Positions 54,043-61,016 of a stretch of 64,000 bases of DNA are shown in pieces (position 1 is the first letter of the stretch; every line of letters starts with the position of its first letter). A model generated the notes under the pieces. The model was not told the DNA's origin. It saw only the letters and a program-made list of their open reading frames with translations, and did not search any database. Origin of the DNA: Endozoicomonas gorgoniicola (GTDB lineage Bacteria; Pseudomonadota; Gammaproteobacteria; Pseudomonadales; Endozoicomonadaceae); contig NZ_JAPFCC010000001.1 of assembly GCF_025562715.2 (NCBI RefSeq), forward strand, positions 2,064,501 to 2,128,500, given 5' to 3'. The position numbers and the translations under genes were made by a program.

Positions 54043-54737
54043 TGCATTACCACTGGACCAGTCAACAGGGTAATGAACGACGTATTAATAATGACACTGC
54101 TCTCTTCATTGAGCGTGAGGAATATTATTTTGCAATGCTTGTAGATGCAGCTCAAAAAGGGCAACCGAGTAGTGCGTTTACTCAGTTCATACTGAATCAC
54201 ATGGCCGCAGAAATAGTAGAAACCAGTTCACCCTCAATGCCACACAGCCGAACCGTCATTACTCTGCTCAAAGCCCTTCAGAAAAAACTGCGCAAAGAGT
54301 ACCTGCTTAATATTGCCAGCTATCTTATTCTGCTTGTGCCTAAACGGGTAACAAACCTTAAAGCTCAGGTTATCCATTGCGGCGACTGTCGTCTGGGTGC
54401 TCGAAAAAGTGACGGCAGCATTGTCTGGCAAACCAATGTACATACTGCTGCCAATCCTGAAGGTCTCTGGTTTTCAGACGGTGATTGTTCCAGGCCTGAA
54501 CGACATATCCTGACCCGCAGCCTCAATGCCCGCCGCTTTCACACCCCTGATGTTCTGCAACTCTCTTTCAGTGATACCACTCACTGGCTGCTCTGTACCG
54601 ATGGCTATTGGGCAGAACACCTGCTGGCAAAGAAGAGCTGGCTTAAACTCGAAGATGATGCAAGTTGTCTTGAGATTTCGAAACAGATACTTACTTCCGA
54701 ACAGAACAGCGATTGTCAGAATTTACTGACTGTGTGA
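54042..54737 (+). CDS. PP2C-like serine/threonine phosphatase
   Basis: A 231-residue PP2C-fold protein. Family signposts are NEERINNDTALF-like RINNDTALFIE at the N-terminus, YYFAMLVDAAQKG (normally V-D-G, here VDA), VIHCGDCRLGARKSDG (GDSR-like motif, ~115), ILTRSLNARRF, and WLLCTDGYW (CTDG, ~186). The metal-binding Asp of the first VDG-like motif is retained but its Gly is Ala, so activity is likely but not certain. Its start overlaps the NTase stop by one base. It may reverse or control phosphorylation in the module; no kinase gene is adjacent. Confidence 0.65.
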   Translation: MHYHWTSQQGNERRINNDTALFIEREEYYFAMLVDAAQKGQPSSAFTQFILNHMAAEIVETSSPSMPHSRTVITLLKALQKKLRKEYLLNIASYLILLVPKRVTNLKAQVIHCGDCRLGARKSDGSIVWQTNVHTAANPEGLWFSDGDCSRPERHILTRSLNARRFHTPDVLQLSFSDTTHWLLCTDGYWAEHLLAKKSWLKLEDDASCLEISKQILTSEQNSDCQNLLTV

Positions 54738-54837
54738 GAGCTTCAGGTCGACTTCATTATTATCAAGATATTCGAATTCATATGCCACGACACTTAACAA
54801 TGAATAAGGCAGCTATCCATCCATATTTCACTGCTCC

Positions 54838-55176
54838 TTAAACATCACTGCTTTTTGCAGACCGCTGTTTCGTAAGAAATCGGTCTGCATCAAGTTCAAC
54901 GACCTGGCCGCTATCATCCCCAGCATCAACCTTATCTCTGAGCTGAAACAATGCAGACAATTCATCTAATGCAGCAAGCCTTTTTGCATCAATGGTTAAT
55001 TTGTAGTCTATCAGCGCCTGATACTGAACCCTGACTTCATCATTTTCTGAGACACATTGGATTGCGCCGCTCTCAAATAGTGTCTTCATATAGGAAATCG
55101 AAACATTAAGAAGGTCTGCCGCATCACAAATAGTCAACAGTGAATTCGGTTGAAGACGATTGTCATCGAAACTCAT
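54838..55176 (-). CDS. Excisionase/MerR-like HTH DNA-binding protein
   Basis: A 112-residue protein with an N-terminal AlpA/excisionase-type helix-turn-helix (LLTICDAADLLNVSISYMKTLFESGAIQCV) and a helical C-terminus. Such proteins act as antitoxins or small regulators; no toxin gene follows it. It is divergent from traL with only 74 bp between the starts, so a role in controlling the transfer operon is plausible by position alone. Confidence 0.68.
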   Translation of the reverse strand: MSFDDNRLQPNSLLTICDAADLLNVSISYMKTLFESGAIQCVSENDEVRVQYQALIDYKLTIDAKRLAALDELSALFQLRDKVDAGDDSGQVVELDADRFLTKQRSAKSSDV

Positions 55177-55207
55177 ATCTGTATTGCCACTCTGTCTAAG
55201 TCGTTTA

Positions 55208-55234
55208 TTGACGTTATCGTAGCATCCCTATTAT
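55208..55234 (+). promoter_or_regulatory. Candidate promoter of the tra operon
   Basis: TTGACG (55208-55213) and TATTAT (55229-55234) with a short 15-bp spacer lie 17 bp upstream of the traL ATG. The sub-optimal spacing would suit regulation by an activator (or a MerR-type distortion). This is a sequence-only guess. Confidence 0.35.
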
Positions 55235-55250
55235 CTCCTGTGAGAGAACC

Positions 55251-55532
55251 ATGGAAATCCCCCGCACCATCAATGACCCCATCCAGTTCCTGTTCTGGTC
55301 TCTGGATGAAGTGTACCCCGTCGCCGTCGGCCTGATCTGGGGCATCTGGTTTGACCATCTGCTGTTTGGCATTTTGCTGGGCATTATGGCGATACGCCTG
55401 TACCGGCGATTTCGGGATCGGCATCCTGACGGGCATCTGAGCCACCGAATGTACTGGCTGGGGTTCTGTTTCTCCCGATCCAAAACACTGCCCAACCCCT
55501 ATATCCGAACTTTCTACCCCTGCCGCAAATGA
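55251..55532 (+). CDS. traL: F-type pilus assembly protein TraL
   Basis: A 93-residue inner-membrane protein, first gene of the transfer operon. The pattern IPRTINDPIQFLFWSLDE, a hydrophobic hairpin (AVGLIWGIWFDHLLFGILLGIMAIRLY) and the ending LPNPYIRTFYP are TraL hallmarks. It helps assemble the F-type type IV secretion channel. Its stop overlaps the traE start (ATGA). Confidence 0.93.
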   Translation: MEIPRTINDPIQFLFWSLDEVYPVAVGLIWGIWFDHLLFGILLGIMAIRLYRRFRDRHPDGHLSHRMYWLGFCFSRSKTLPNPYIRTFYPCRK

Positions 55533-56083
55533 CCATCACCGACTACCTGCAACGCTTTAAAGAGTGGCGACAACGACTGTGTATGGATCGGTTGATCCTG
55601 CTGGTTCTGGTCGTTACCAATGCCCTGCTGATTGCTCACTGTCTGAGTCGTAAACCAACGGTAGAACTACTGCTGCCGTTTATGGAAACTCAGGCTGGGG
55701 TTCATTCCGGTGAGGCTTCTGTCGCTTACCATGAATGGTGGGGACTGTCGCTGGCTGAACTGTTGGGCAATCTAAACCAACAGAACCTGTCGTTTGTAGA
55801 ATCCCGACTGCAAAGTCTGTTTGCTCCAAACCTCTACCAGCAGGTGCAGGACACACTTAACAGACAGTTTCGTCAGCTCCGGGAAGATAGAGTCAGCATG
55901 AGCTTTGAGCCGTTAAGTATTGAATTTATTGAAGAATCAAAAGCTGTAAAAGTCACAGGCAATGCAGTAATGAGCTCTGGTAATCAACGGTTGAAGGGAC
56001 AAAAAACCTTCACGTTCCGATTCGACATTATCCGCTATCGCCCTGTGCTGGCTGCCATTCAGATTGATTCCAACCTGAAGTAA
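55529..56083 (+). CDS. traE: T4SS inner-membrane protein TraE (VirB5/VirB8-like)
   Basis: A 184-residue TraE. One N-terminal membrane segment (LILLVLVVTNALLIAHCL, ~25-42) precedes a periplasmic domain with the typical ending ...QKTFTFRFDIIRYRPVLAAIQID. It is part of the F-type assembly that bridges inner membrane and periplasm. It lies between traL and traK as in SXT, R391 and IncA/C. Confidence 0.92.
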   Translation: MTITDYLQRFKEWRQRLCMDRLILLVLVVTNALLIAHCLSRKPTVELLLPFMETQAGVHSGEASVAYHEWWGLSLAELLGNLNQQNLSFVESRLQSLFAPNLYQQVQDTLNRQFRQLREDRVSMSFEPLSIEFIEESKAVKVTGNAVMSSGNQRLKGQKTFTFRFDIIRYRPVLAAIQIDSNLK

Positions 56084-56103
56084 AACCCCGGGAGAACCTC
56101 ACC

Positions 56104-56889
56104 ATGAACAGAGCATTGGCTTCTGTCGTCTGTTTTTTTTGCTTTTTATTTGGACCACCATTAATCGCAGCCGGAGTACCCCCGGTAAAATTGCAGGTGT
56201 CACCCGGACAACAACAGATGGTCACCCTGAGTCGATTGCACCTGAACCGGATCGTCACCCCTTTTCCTGCACCGCAAGTCCGTACCATTGATCAGGCGGA
56301 TATTCGTATAGAAGGCAGCGTTATCTATCTTTCATCACGGCAGGAAGAACCGTTTGTGGTCTATATCACGCCTCCGGGCAATGAATCCCACGCGCTGTCG
56401 TTATTGGTAACTCTGCTCGACGTGCCACCAAAAGAGATCCAACTCGGCCTATCCAAACATTGGCAACGAACCCTTTTGGGTAATCGGGAAACTGCCCGAA
56501 AATGGGAAGAGTCCGCAGACTATGAACAGACCATTACCGATATTTTAAAGACTCTGGTCAAAGGCCAAATTCCGGAAGGCTACGAACTGGGCAAGTTTAC
56601 CGCCTCCAGTGTTCAAACCTGCCAGCAGGACGGGCTGGTCTTTGACTTTACCCGGGCACAACAAGTACAGGGACATCATTTTAACATTCTGGTAGGCACC
56701 GCCAAAAACCACACTGAAAAACCTGTGACCTTCCATGAGCAGAGCTGTCATGGGCATCATGTCAGTGCCGTATCCATGTGGCCAAAAAACAGTTTATACC
56801 CGGGGCAGAAACGGGAGCTGTTTATTGTTTCCCAAACCGAAGAGCCGGAATCAGCCCCTGCTGTTCGCCCTTCCTTACTCAGCCACTGA
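56104..56889 (+). CDS. traK: T4SS secretin-like protein TraK (VirB9-like)
   Basis: A 261-residue exported protein. The signal peptide (MNRALASVVCFFCFLFGPPLIAAG) is followed by a VirB9/secretin-type domain with VSPGQQQMVTLSRLHLNRIVTPF and DIRIEGSVIYLSSRQEEPFVVYITP. TraK forms the outer-membrane core ring with TraV and TraB. GGGAGAACCTCACC precedes the ATG, and traB follows after 22 bp. Confidence 0.92.
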   Translation: MNRALASVVCFFCFLFGPPLIAAGVPPVKLQVSPGQQQMVTLSRLHLNRIVTPFPAPQVRTIDQADIRIEGSVIYLSSRQEEPFVVYITPPGNESHALSLLVTLLDVPPKEIQLGLSKHWQRTLLGNRETARKWEESADYEQTITDILKTLVKGQIPEGYELGKFTASSVQTCQQDGLVFDFTRAQQVQGHHFNILVGTAKNHTEKPVTFHEQSCHGHHVSAVSMWPKNSLYPGQKRELFIVSQTEEPESAPAVRPSLLSH

Positions 56890-56911
56890 CCTTTCTTTTC
56901 ATAAAAAAACT

Positions 56912-58087
56912 ATGAATACCCTCAACCGCTATTTAACGCCCAGAGTCCGACGTTTAGGGATTGTTCTGGGCAGTACCCTGATCATCATTATCCTGATTTT
57001 TGTCACCAGCAAACAGCATCAACCGAGCGACGACAAAACCGATGAGACAAAAGCTCAGAGCGTGGATTTTACCGGCGTTCCTCCAAAAGAGCTGACCCTG
57101 AACCGCATCAGTGCTGATCTGGAAAACATTAACCAGCAACAACAAGCACTTCATGAACAACATCAGAAAGAGATGGGGCTGCTACAACAGGAACTTAAAC
57201 GACTGAATAGTGTTGATCCGGTTCAAGGCAAAACTACTGTTACAGAAATCATTAGTTCACAGGAATCGTTGCCTCCGGATGTTTTGAGCTGGAACCATTA
57301 CAACCAACCACTGCCCCCGCAATACCCGGAGCCTGAAGAGCAAGAAGCTCCGCCACCGCCTAAACCCATACGTATGCTCGGTGCTACTTTCACGCCTCCA
57401 ACAGCAACAGACACCAAAGCAGACAACAAACCCAGATTACTACGCCTGCCCGCTGGCAGCATTCTATCCGGTCAGCTGATAACCGGGCTGGACGTACCCA
57501 CCGGCCAGGGCGCACGACGGGAGCCTTATCCCGTTCTTATCCGAATCAAAGCCTCCGCTATTTTACCCAACCGCTACCGAACCAATGTGCGTGAATGTTT
57601 TGTGCTGGCTTCCGGTTATGGCGACCTGAGTTCCGAGCGGGCTTACCTTCGCAGTGAAACTTTATCGTGCATTTTCAGCAACAAAATCAAAGACAAAGAA
57701 CAGGTTCTTGAACGACCACTGGAAGGGTATTTAGCCGGAGAAGATGGCAAGGCTGGCTTACGGGGCAGACTGGTCAGCAAGCAGGGACAGGTCATGGCGA
57801 AAGCGGCGATGGCGGGATTTCTTGGCGGTGTGAGTCAGGCGTTTGATATCAAACCAGTCCCTGTGTTTTCTGTGGTACCCAATAAAAACGGTGAAATTCA
57901 GTCTCCTTTCCAGTCCGGCCTGAAAGGCAGTGAAGCCCTCCAAAGCTCCCTGATCAAAGGCAGCAACAAGGCTTTGGAAAAGCTGGCGGACTTTTATCTG
58001 AAACTGGCGGATCAGATGGTACCGGTTATTGAAATCAGCGCAGAACGAAAAGTCGATTTGATCCTGACCAGAGGCTTACAGCCATGA
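56912..58087 (+). CDS. traB: T4SS channel protein TraB (VirB10-like)
   Basis: About 391 residues. A short cytoplasmic N-terminus and one membrane segment (IVLGSTLIIIILIFVTS, ~17-35) are followed by a coiled-coil (~65-100), a Pro-rich linker (QYPEPEEQEAPPPPKP, ~130) and the VirB10/TrbI beta-barrel domain (LRLPAGSILSGQLITGLDVPTGQG, CFVLASGYGDLSSERAYLR). It spans both membranes of the channel. The frame is open upstream into traK, but the ATG at 56912 gives the normal N-terminus. It overlaps traV by 4 bp (ATGA). Confidence 0.93.
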   Translation: MNTLNRYLTPRVRRLGIVLGSTLIIIILIFVTSKQHQPSDDKTDETKAQSVDFTGVPPKELTLNRISADLENINQQQQALHEQHQKEMGLLQQELKRLNSVDPVQGKTTVTEIISSQESLPPDVLSWNHYNQPLPPQYPEPEEQEAPPPPKPIRMLGATFTPPTATDTKADNKPRLLRLPAGSILSGQLITGLDVPTGQGARREPYPVLIRIKASAILPNRYRTNVRECFVLASGYGDLSSERAYLRSETLSCIFSNKIKDKEQVLERPLEGYLAGEDGKAGLRGRLVSKQGQVMAKAAMAGFLGGVSQAFDIKPVPVFSVVPNKNGEIQSPFQSGLKGSEALQSSLIKGSNKALEKLADFYLKLADQMVPVIEISAERKVDLILTRGLQP

Positions 58088-58527
58088 GCTTATTGTTTAA
58101 ACCACAAAGGCACCAAGACACAAAGAAAAAATATTTAAAAGCCTTCGTGTCTTTGTGCCTTTGTGGTTCAACATTTTTCCTTCAGGGCTGCTCCGTTTTG
58201 GGAATAGGTGAAGATGAGTACGCCTGCGATAAACCCGGCAAAGGTGTCTGCAAATCCGCCCGGCAGGTCTACAGAGACACTGACCTCTCAACCATAGAAC
58301 CCATAACACCACCACAACCAACCACCATGACCAGAGCAGAACCGGATCTATCTGTGGTTACACCCGAATCAACCCCAAACCGCCTTCCCGCCCAAATCCT
58401 GAGAATCTGGATCACCCCCTGGGTGGATAAACAGGGCAACTGGCACAGCGGTGGCGTAGTAATGACCGATATCTACCCGAGAGAATGGCAGTCTGCCATT
58501 CCCGTCTATTCCCCCTCAAATGATTAA
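58084..58527 (+). CDS. traV: T4SS outer-membrane lipoprotein TraV
   Basis: A 147-residue lipoprotein. The signal sequence ends in the lipobox STFFLQGCSVLG (Cys ~37), followed by EDEYACDKPGKGVCKSARQVYRDT, the conserved Cys-containing start of mature TraV. It ends with IWITPWVDKQGNWHSGGVVMTDIYPREW. TraV anchors the core complex to the outer membrane. Unusually, most of the signal peptide is encoded by a 69-bp palindromic repeat, so its N-terminus (PQRHQDTKKKYLKAFVSLCLCG) is not tra-derived. Confidence 0.92.
   Translation: MSLLFKPQRHQDTKKKYLKAFVSLCLCGSTFFLQGCSVLGIGEDEYACDKPGKGVCKSARQVYRDTDLSTIEPITPPQPTTMTRAEPDLSVVTPESTPNRLPAQILRIWITPWVDKQGNWHSGGVVMTDIYPREWQSAIPVYSPSND
58100..58168. repeat. Palindromic repeat inserted in the traV signal-peptide codons
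   Basis: The left arm 58100-58125 (starting AACCACAAAGGCACCAAGAC) pairs with the right arm 58143-58168 (ending CTTTGTGCCTTTGTGGTT) at 24 of 26 positions across a 17-nt AT-rich spacer. It resembles a palindrome seen dispersed in many bacterial genomes (recalled, not searched). The frame is kept open across both arms. Confidence 0.88.
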
Positions 58528-58542
58528 AACCGGAGAACCCGC

Positions 58543-58884
58543 ATGAACTCCCTTCCTCTCACTGACCTGCAAACCTTCACTATTAAACAACAGCACTGGA
58601 TGTTGTCACTGGCGACACTGGTCATCCTTTCCCTGTTACCGCCAGAACTTCAGGCGGCTGACTCTGTGGTACCGACAGGCTCCACTGATTTCGCTGAAAT
58701 CTATGCCCGGCTGGTAGGGTGGATTAAAGGCGATCTCGGCAGAACCTTATCCATCGCTTTTGTATTGATCGGGCTGGCTTATGGCATGGCTCGCAACTCA
58801 CTGATTGGCTTTGCTACAGGAGTCGGTGCGGCGGTGGGTTTACAGGTCACACCTACCATTATCAACTCGATTTTCGGGCTTTAG
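58543..58884 (+). CDS. traA: F-type pilin TraA
   Basis: A 113-residue pilin precursor. A long N-terminal leader with a hydrophobic stretch (WMLSLATLVILSLLPPELQA) ends at a likely signal-peptidase site before ADSVVP. The mature part has two hydrophobic segments (LSIAFVLIGLAYGMA and LIGFATGVGAAVGLQV), as in F-type pilins. It follows traV, as in SXT/R391 and IncA/C operons. GGAG lies upstream of the ATG. Confidence 0.85.
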   Translation: MNSLPLTDLQTFTIKQQHWMLSLATLVILSLLPPELQAADSVVPTGSTDFAEIYARLVGWIKGDLGRTLSIAFVLIGLAYGMARNSLIGFATGVGAAVGLQVTPTIINSIFGL

Positions 58885-58886
58885 TC

Positions 58887-60041
58887 ATGACCGCCTCACA
58901 GGCTTTATCTATTCTCAACCACTGGTTACATCCACATAAGGATGATCCCAAACTTCCCGTCAGTGACGCACAAGAGACAGAGAAACTCATCCAAAGTCCA
59001 TCAGGCTGTGCCGGATACCAGGTAGGCTCTGGAACCATTCTTCACCAACAGCAAAAACTGGTGGAACAAGTGAATGAGCAGTTGAATCTGCCAGAAGAAC
59101 TCCAGCCTTTGTTTGACCAGACACTGGATAACCTGACCCACTGGCTGCACCTTTTACCGGCGCACCCACAACATCACTGCGAACCGGCTGGGGCTATTCG
59201 CCATGCTTTGGAAACCGCTTTCTGGTCAGTGACCGCAACACAACAAATTCATCAGGATCATGAACTGTATCCCGATCAGCGCAGGGCAAGAAAACCCTTG
59301 TGGCGATTAATGGCAGGAGTAGCCGGGCTTTTATATGACAGTGGACGAGTGGTTTCTTGCCTGATGGTTCAACAGGAATCGGGTGAACAATGGCGCTCCT
59401 TTGATCAGCCACTGGGGAGCTGGCTGCAACAGCACCGGATCACCAACTACTCTCCACACTGGCAGCAGTGTGAAACCAATGCTGAGAAAGCCTTACCAAC
59501 TGACTATACTGCCATCAACCTGCTGCTGTTACCACAGCTGACTTCTCAGTCATTTCGTAATGCCCTGCAGCCCGACAGAGACAGCGGTGTATTGTGGCAA
59601 ACCTTTATCAGCACATTAACCGGACAAAAAACCGGGCATGCCGTGTCACAAGTGGTCAGTGCTGTTGAGCTGGCACGCCTGAAAAGCGTCAAGCTGCATT
59701 TTGTGCAGGGAGAAGCCCTGAACCAGATCATGAAACCCGGCAAAACTGAAGATCAGCCCAAGCAGGAAAATGATCAGGAACTGGACTCACTGAAACAAGT
59801 CATTTCCAATCTTCAGGCTGACGAAATCAAGTGGGCAAAAGAGAGCCTTCTATTGAAATGGCCTGACTCTGTGGAAAATCAAAATCTGCCTGATCCGGAA
59901 ATATTACTCAAACAGTGGAACCAGAGAGGGTGGATAAGACCGATTGGCAACCAGATTATTTTCCGCCGAAATGGTAGGCAGGTTATTGCCTTGCAACCCA
60001 TGATTTCCAGTGAATGTACAAAATGGTTTATGTCCACATAA
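58887..60041 (+). CDS. traI: Compact MobH-type relaxase-like protein TraI
   Basis: A 384-residue protein of the TraI_2 (MobH) type. HHCEPAGAIRHALETAF (~96) matches the first HD-like segment (HH..GG...H..E.A). GVAGLLYDSGRV (~148) corresponds to ALLHDxGK in MobH, but the His is Tyr and the Lys is Arg. The C-terminal ~80 residues (LPDPEILLKQWNQRGWIRP, RRNGRQVIALQP) look like the TraI_2_C DNA-binding domain. SXT TraI is ~716 residues, so this is much shorter. It either is a reduced relaxase with altered metal site or has lost nicking activity. It starts 2 bp after the traA stop. Confidence 0.72.
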   Translation: MTASQALSILNHWLHPHKDDPKLPVSDAQETEKLIQSPSGCAGYQVGSGTILHQQQKLVEQVNEQLNLPEELQPLFDQTLDNLTHWLHLLPAHPQHHCEPAGAIRHALETAFWSVTATQQIHQDHELYPDQRRARKPLWRLMAGVAGLLYDSGRVVSCLMVQQESGEQWRSFDQPLGSWLQQHRITNYSPHWQQCETNAEKALPTDYTAINLLLLPQLTSQSFRNALQPDRDSGVLWQTFISTLTGQKTGHAVSQVVSAVELARLKSVKLHFVQGEALNQIMKPGKTEDQPKQENDQELDSLKQVISNLQADEIKWAKESLLLKWPDSVENQNLPDPEILLKQWNQRGWIRPIGNQIIFRRNGRQVIALQPMISSECTKWFMST

Positions 60042-60071
60042 TTAGCCAGGCGCTCCCAAACAGGCTATAAA

Positions 60072-60139
60072 GTGCCAATTTGGCACAAATTTGAAGAAAA
60101 CCAGCGAATGAACCATAATTAATGTGCCATTTTGACACA
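60072..60139 (+). promoter_or_regulatory. Paired operators of the DUF1778/GNAT toxin-antitoxin
   Basis: GTGCCAATTTGGCAC (60072-60086, perfect palindrome) and TGTGCCATTTTGACACA (60123-60139, one mismatch) share the half-site TGTGCCA and lie 15-80 bp upstream of the antitoxin ATG. They fit binding by the ribbon-helix-helix antitoxin and autoregulation. Confidence 0.75.
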
Positions 60140-60153
60140 TAAAAGGAAGAACC

Positions 60154-60435
60154 ATGGCTACATCACTACCCAGAATCACAGCCAGAATCGACACAGAAAC
60201 CCGTGAGCTACTCTCTCAAGCAGCAGCCATTATAGGTATGAACAGCATCAATTCCTTCGTTCTATCTGCCGCCATCGAGAAGGCCCGACAAATCATGGAT
60301 CGTGAGCGTTCTCTGAAGCTGAGTCAGGAAGACGCTATGTTGCTCATCAAAGCGCTGGATGAAGAAAGCAGCCCGAATTCAAGACTGAAACAAGCGGCAA
60401 AACGTTATTCCAGAAAAAGAGCAGACAAGGCATGA
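60154..60435 (+). CDS. DUF1778 (TacA-like) ribbon-helix-helix antitoxin
   Basis: A 93-residue protein whose N-terminus (RITARIDTETRELLSQAAAIIGMNSINSFVLSAAIEKARQIM) is the DUF1778 RHH DNA-binding domain. The C-terminus (DAMLLIKALDEESSPNSRLKQAAKRY) is the toxin-neutralising tail of TacA/AtaR-type antitoxins. GGAAG precedes the ATG, and the stop overlaps the toxin start as ATGA. Confidence 0.92.
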   Translation: MATSLPRITARIDTETRELLSQAAAIIGMNSINSFVLSAAIEKARQIMDRERSLKLSQEDAMLLIKALDEESSPNSRLKQAAKRYSRKRADKA

Positions 60436-60926
60436 AAACGGTTGTTTTAGATAAGAAACACCATGACCGAAAAGGATTTAATTGCGGTGTCGAAGCGCTC
60501 AATAATTATCTAAAAGTCATGGCCAGCCAACAGGGTGGCAAAGACAACACCAGGACATTTGTGCTTGAAGATCTGGGCAACAACAGCACCATCATTGGGT
60601 ACTACACCTTAACCATGATCCCTCTTGATTTAAGTGCCCTGCCGATAGAGCTACAAAAAAAACACAGTAGCGCCGGTTCTGCCGGGCTTATCGCACGACT
60701 CGCCGTTGACAAACGCTATGCCGGACAGGGTTATGGTGAATGGTTGCTGATTGATGCGCTTCACAAGCTACTTCAGGCCAGTGATGCCGTTGGATTTCCA
60801 TTAGTGATTGTGGATGCAAAGGAAGGAGTATCCGCTTTTTATCAAAGGTTTGGTTTTGTTCCATTTCAAGACTCTGCTGACAAGTTGTTTATCACCATCA
60901 AAGAAATAAGGGGTAGTCTGAGCTGA
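60432..60926 (+). CDS. GNAT-family tRNA-acetylating toxin (TacT/AtaT-like)
   Basis: A 164-residue GNAT acetyltransferase. The acetyl-CoA loop is RLAVDKRYAGQGYGEWLL (~90-105), the start FNCGVEALNNYLKVMASQQ is typical of TacT-type toxins, and the catalytic Tyr is in SAFYQRFGFVPF (~135). These toxins acetylate the amino acid on charged tRNA and stop translation. Paired with the DUF1778 antitoxin, it sits between traI and traD and probably stabilises the element. Confidence 0.92.
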   Translation: MKTVVLDKKHHDRKGFNCGVEALNNYLKVMASQQGGKDNTRTFVLEDLGNNSTIIGYYTLTMIPLDLSALPIELQKKHSSAGSAGLIARLAVDKRYAGQGYGEWLLIDALHKLLQASDAVGFPLVIVDAKEGVSAFYQRFGFVPFQDSADKLFITIKEIRGSLS

Positions 60927-61016
60927 GTTCATTTTTTGCCTGGTCACAAGTGACTCAACAAATATCCTTTATTCCTTAACTTCAGAAAACAAGCTTTATA
61001 TCTGCCGAGATTTCCG

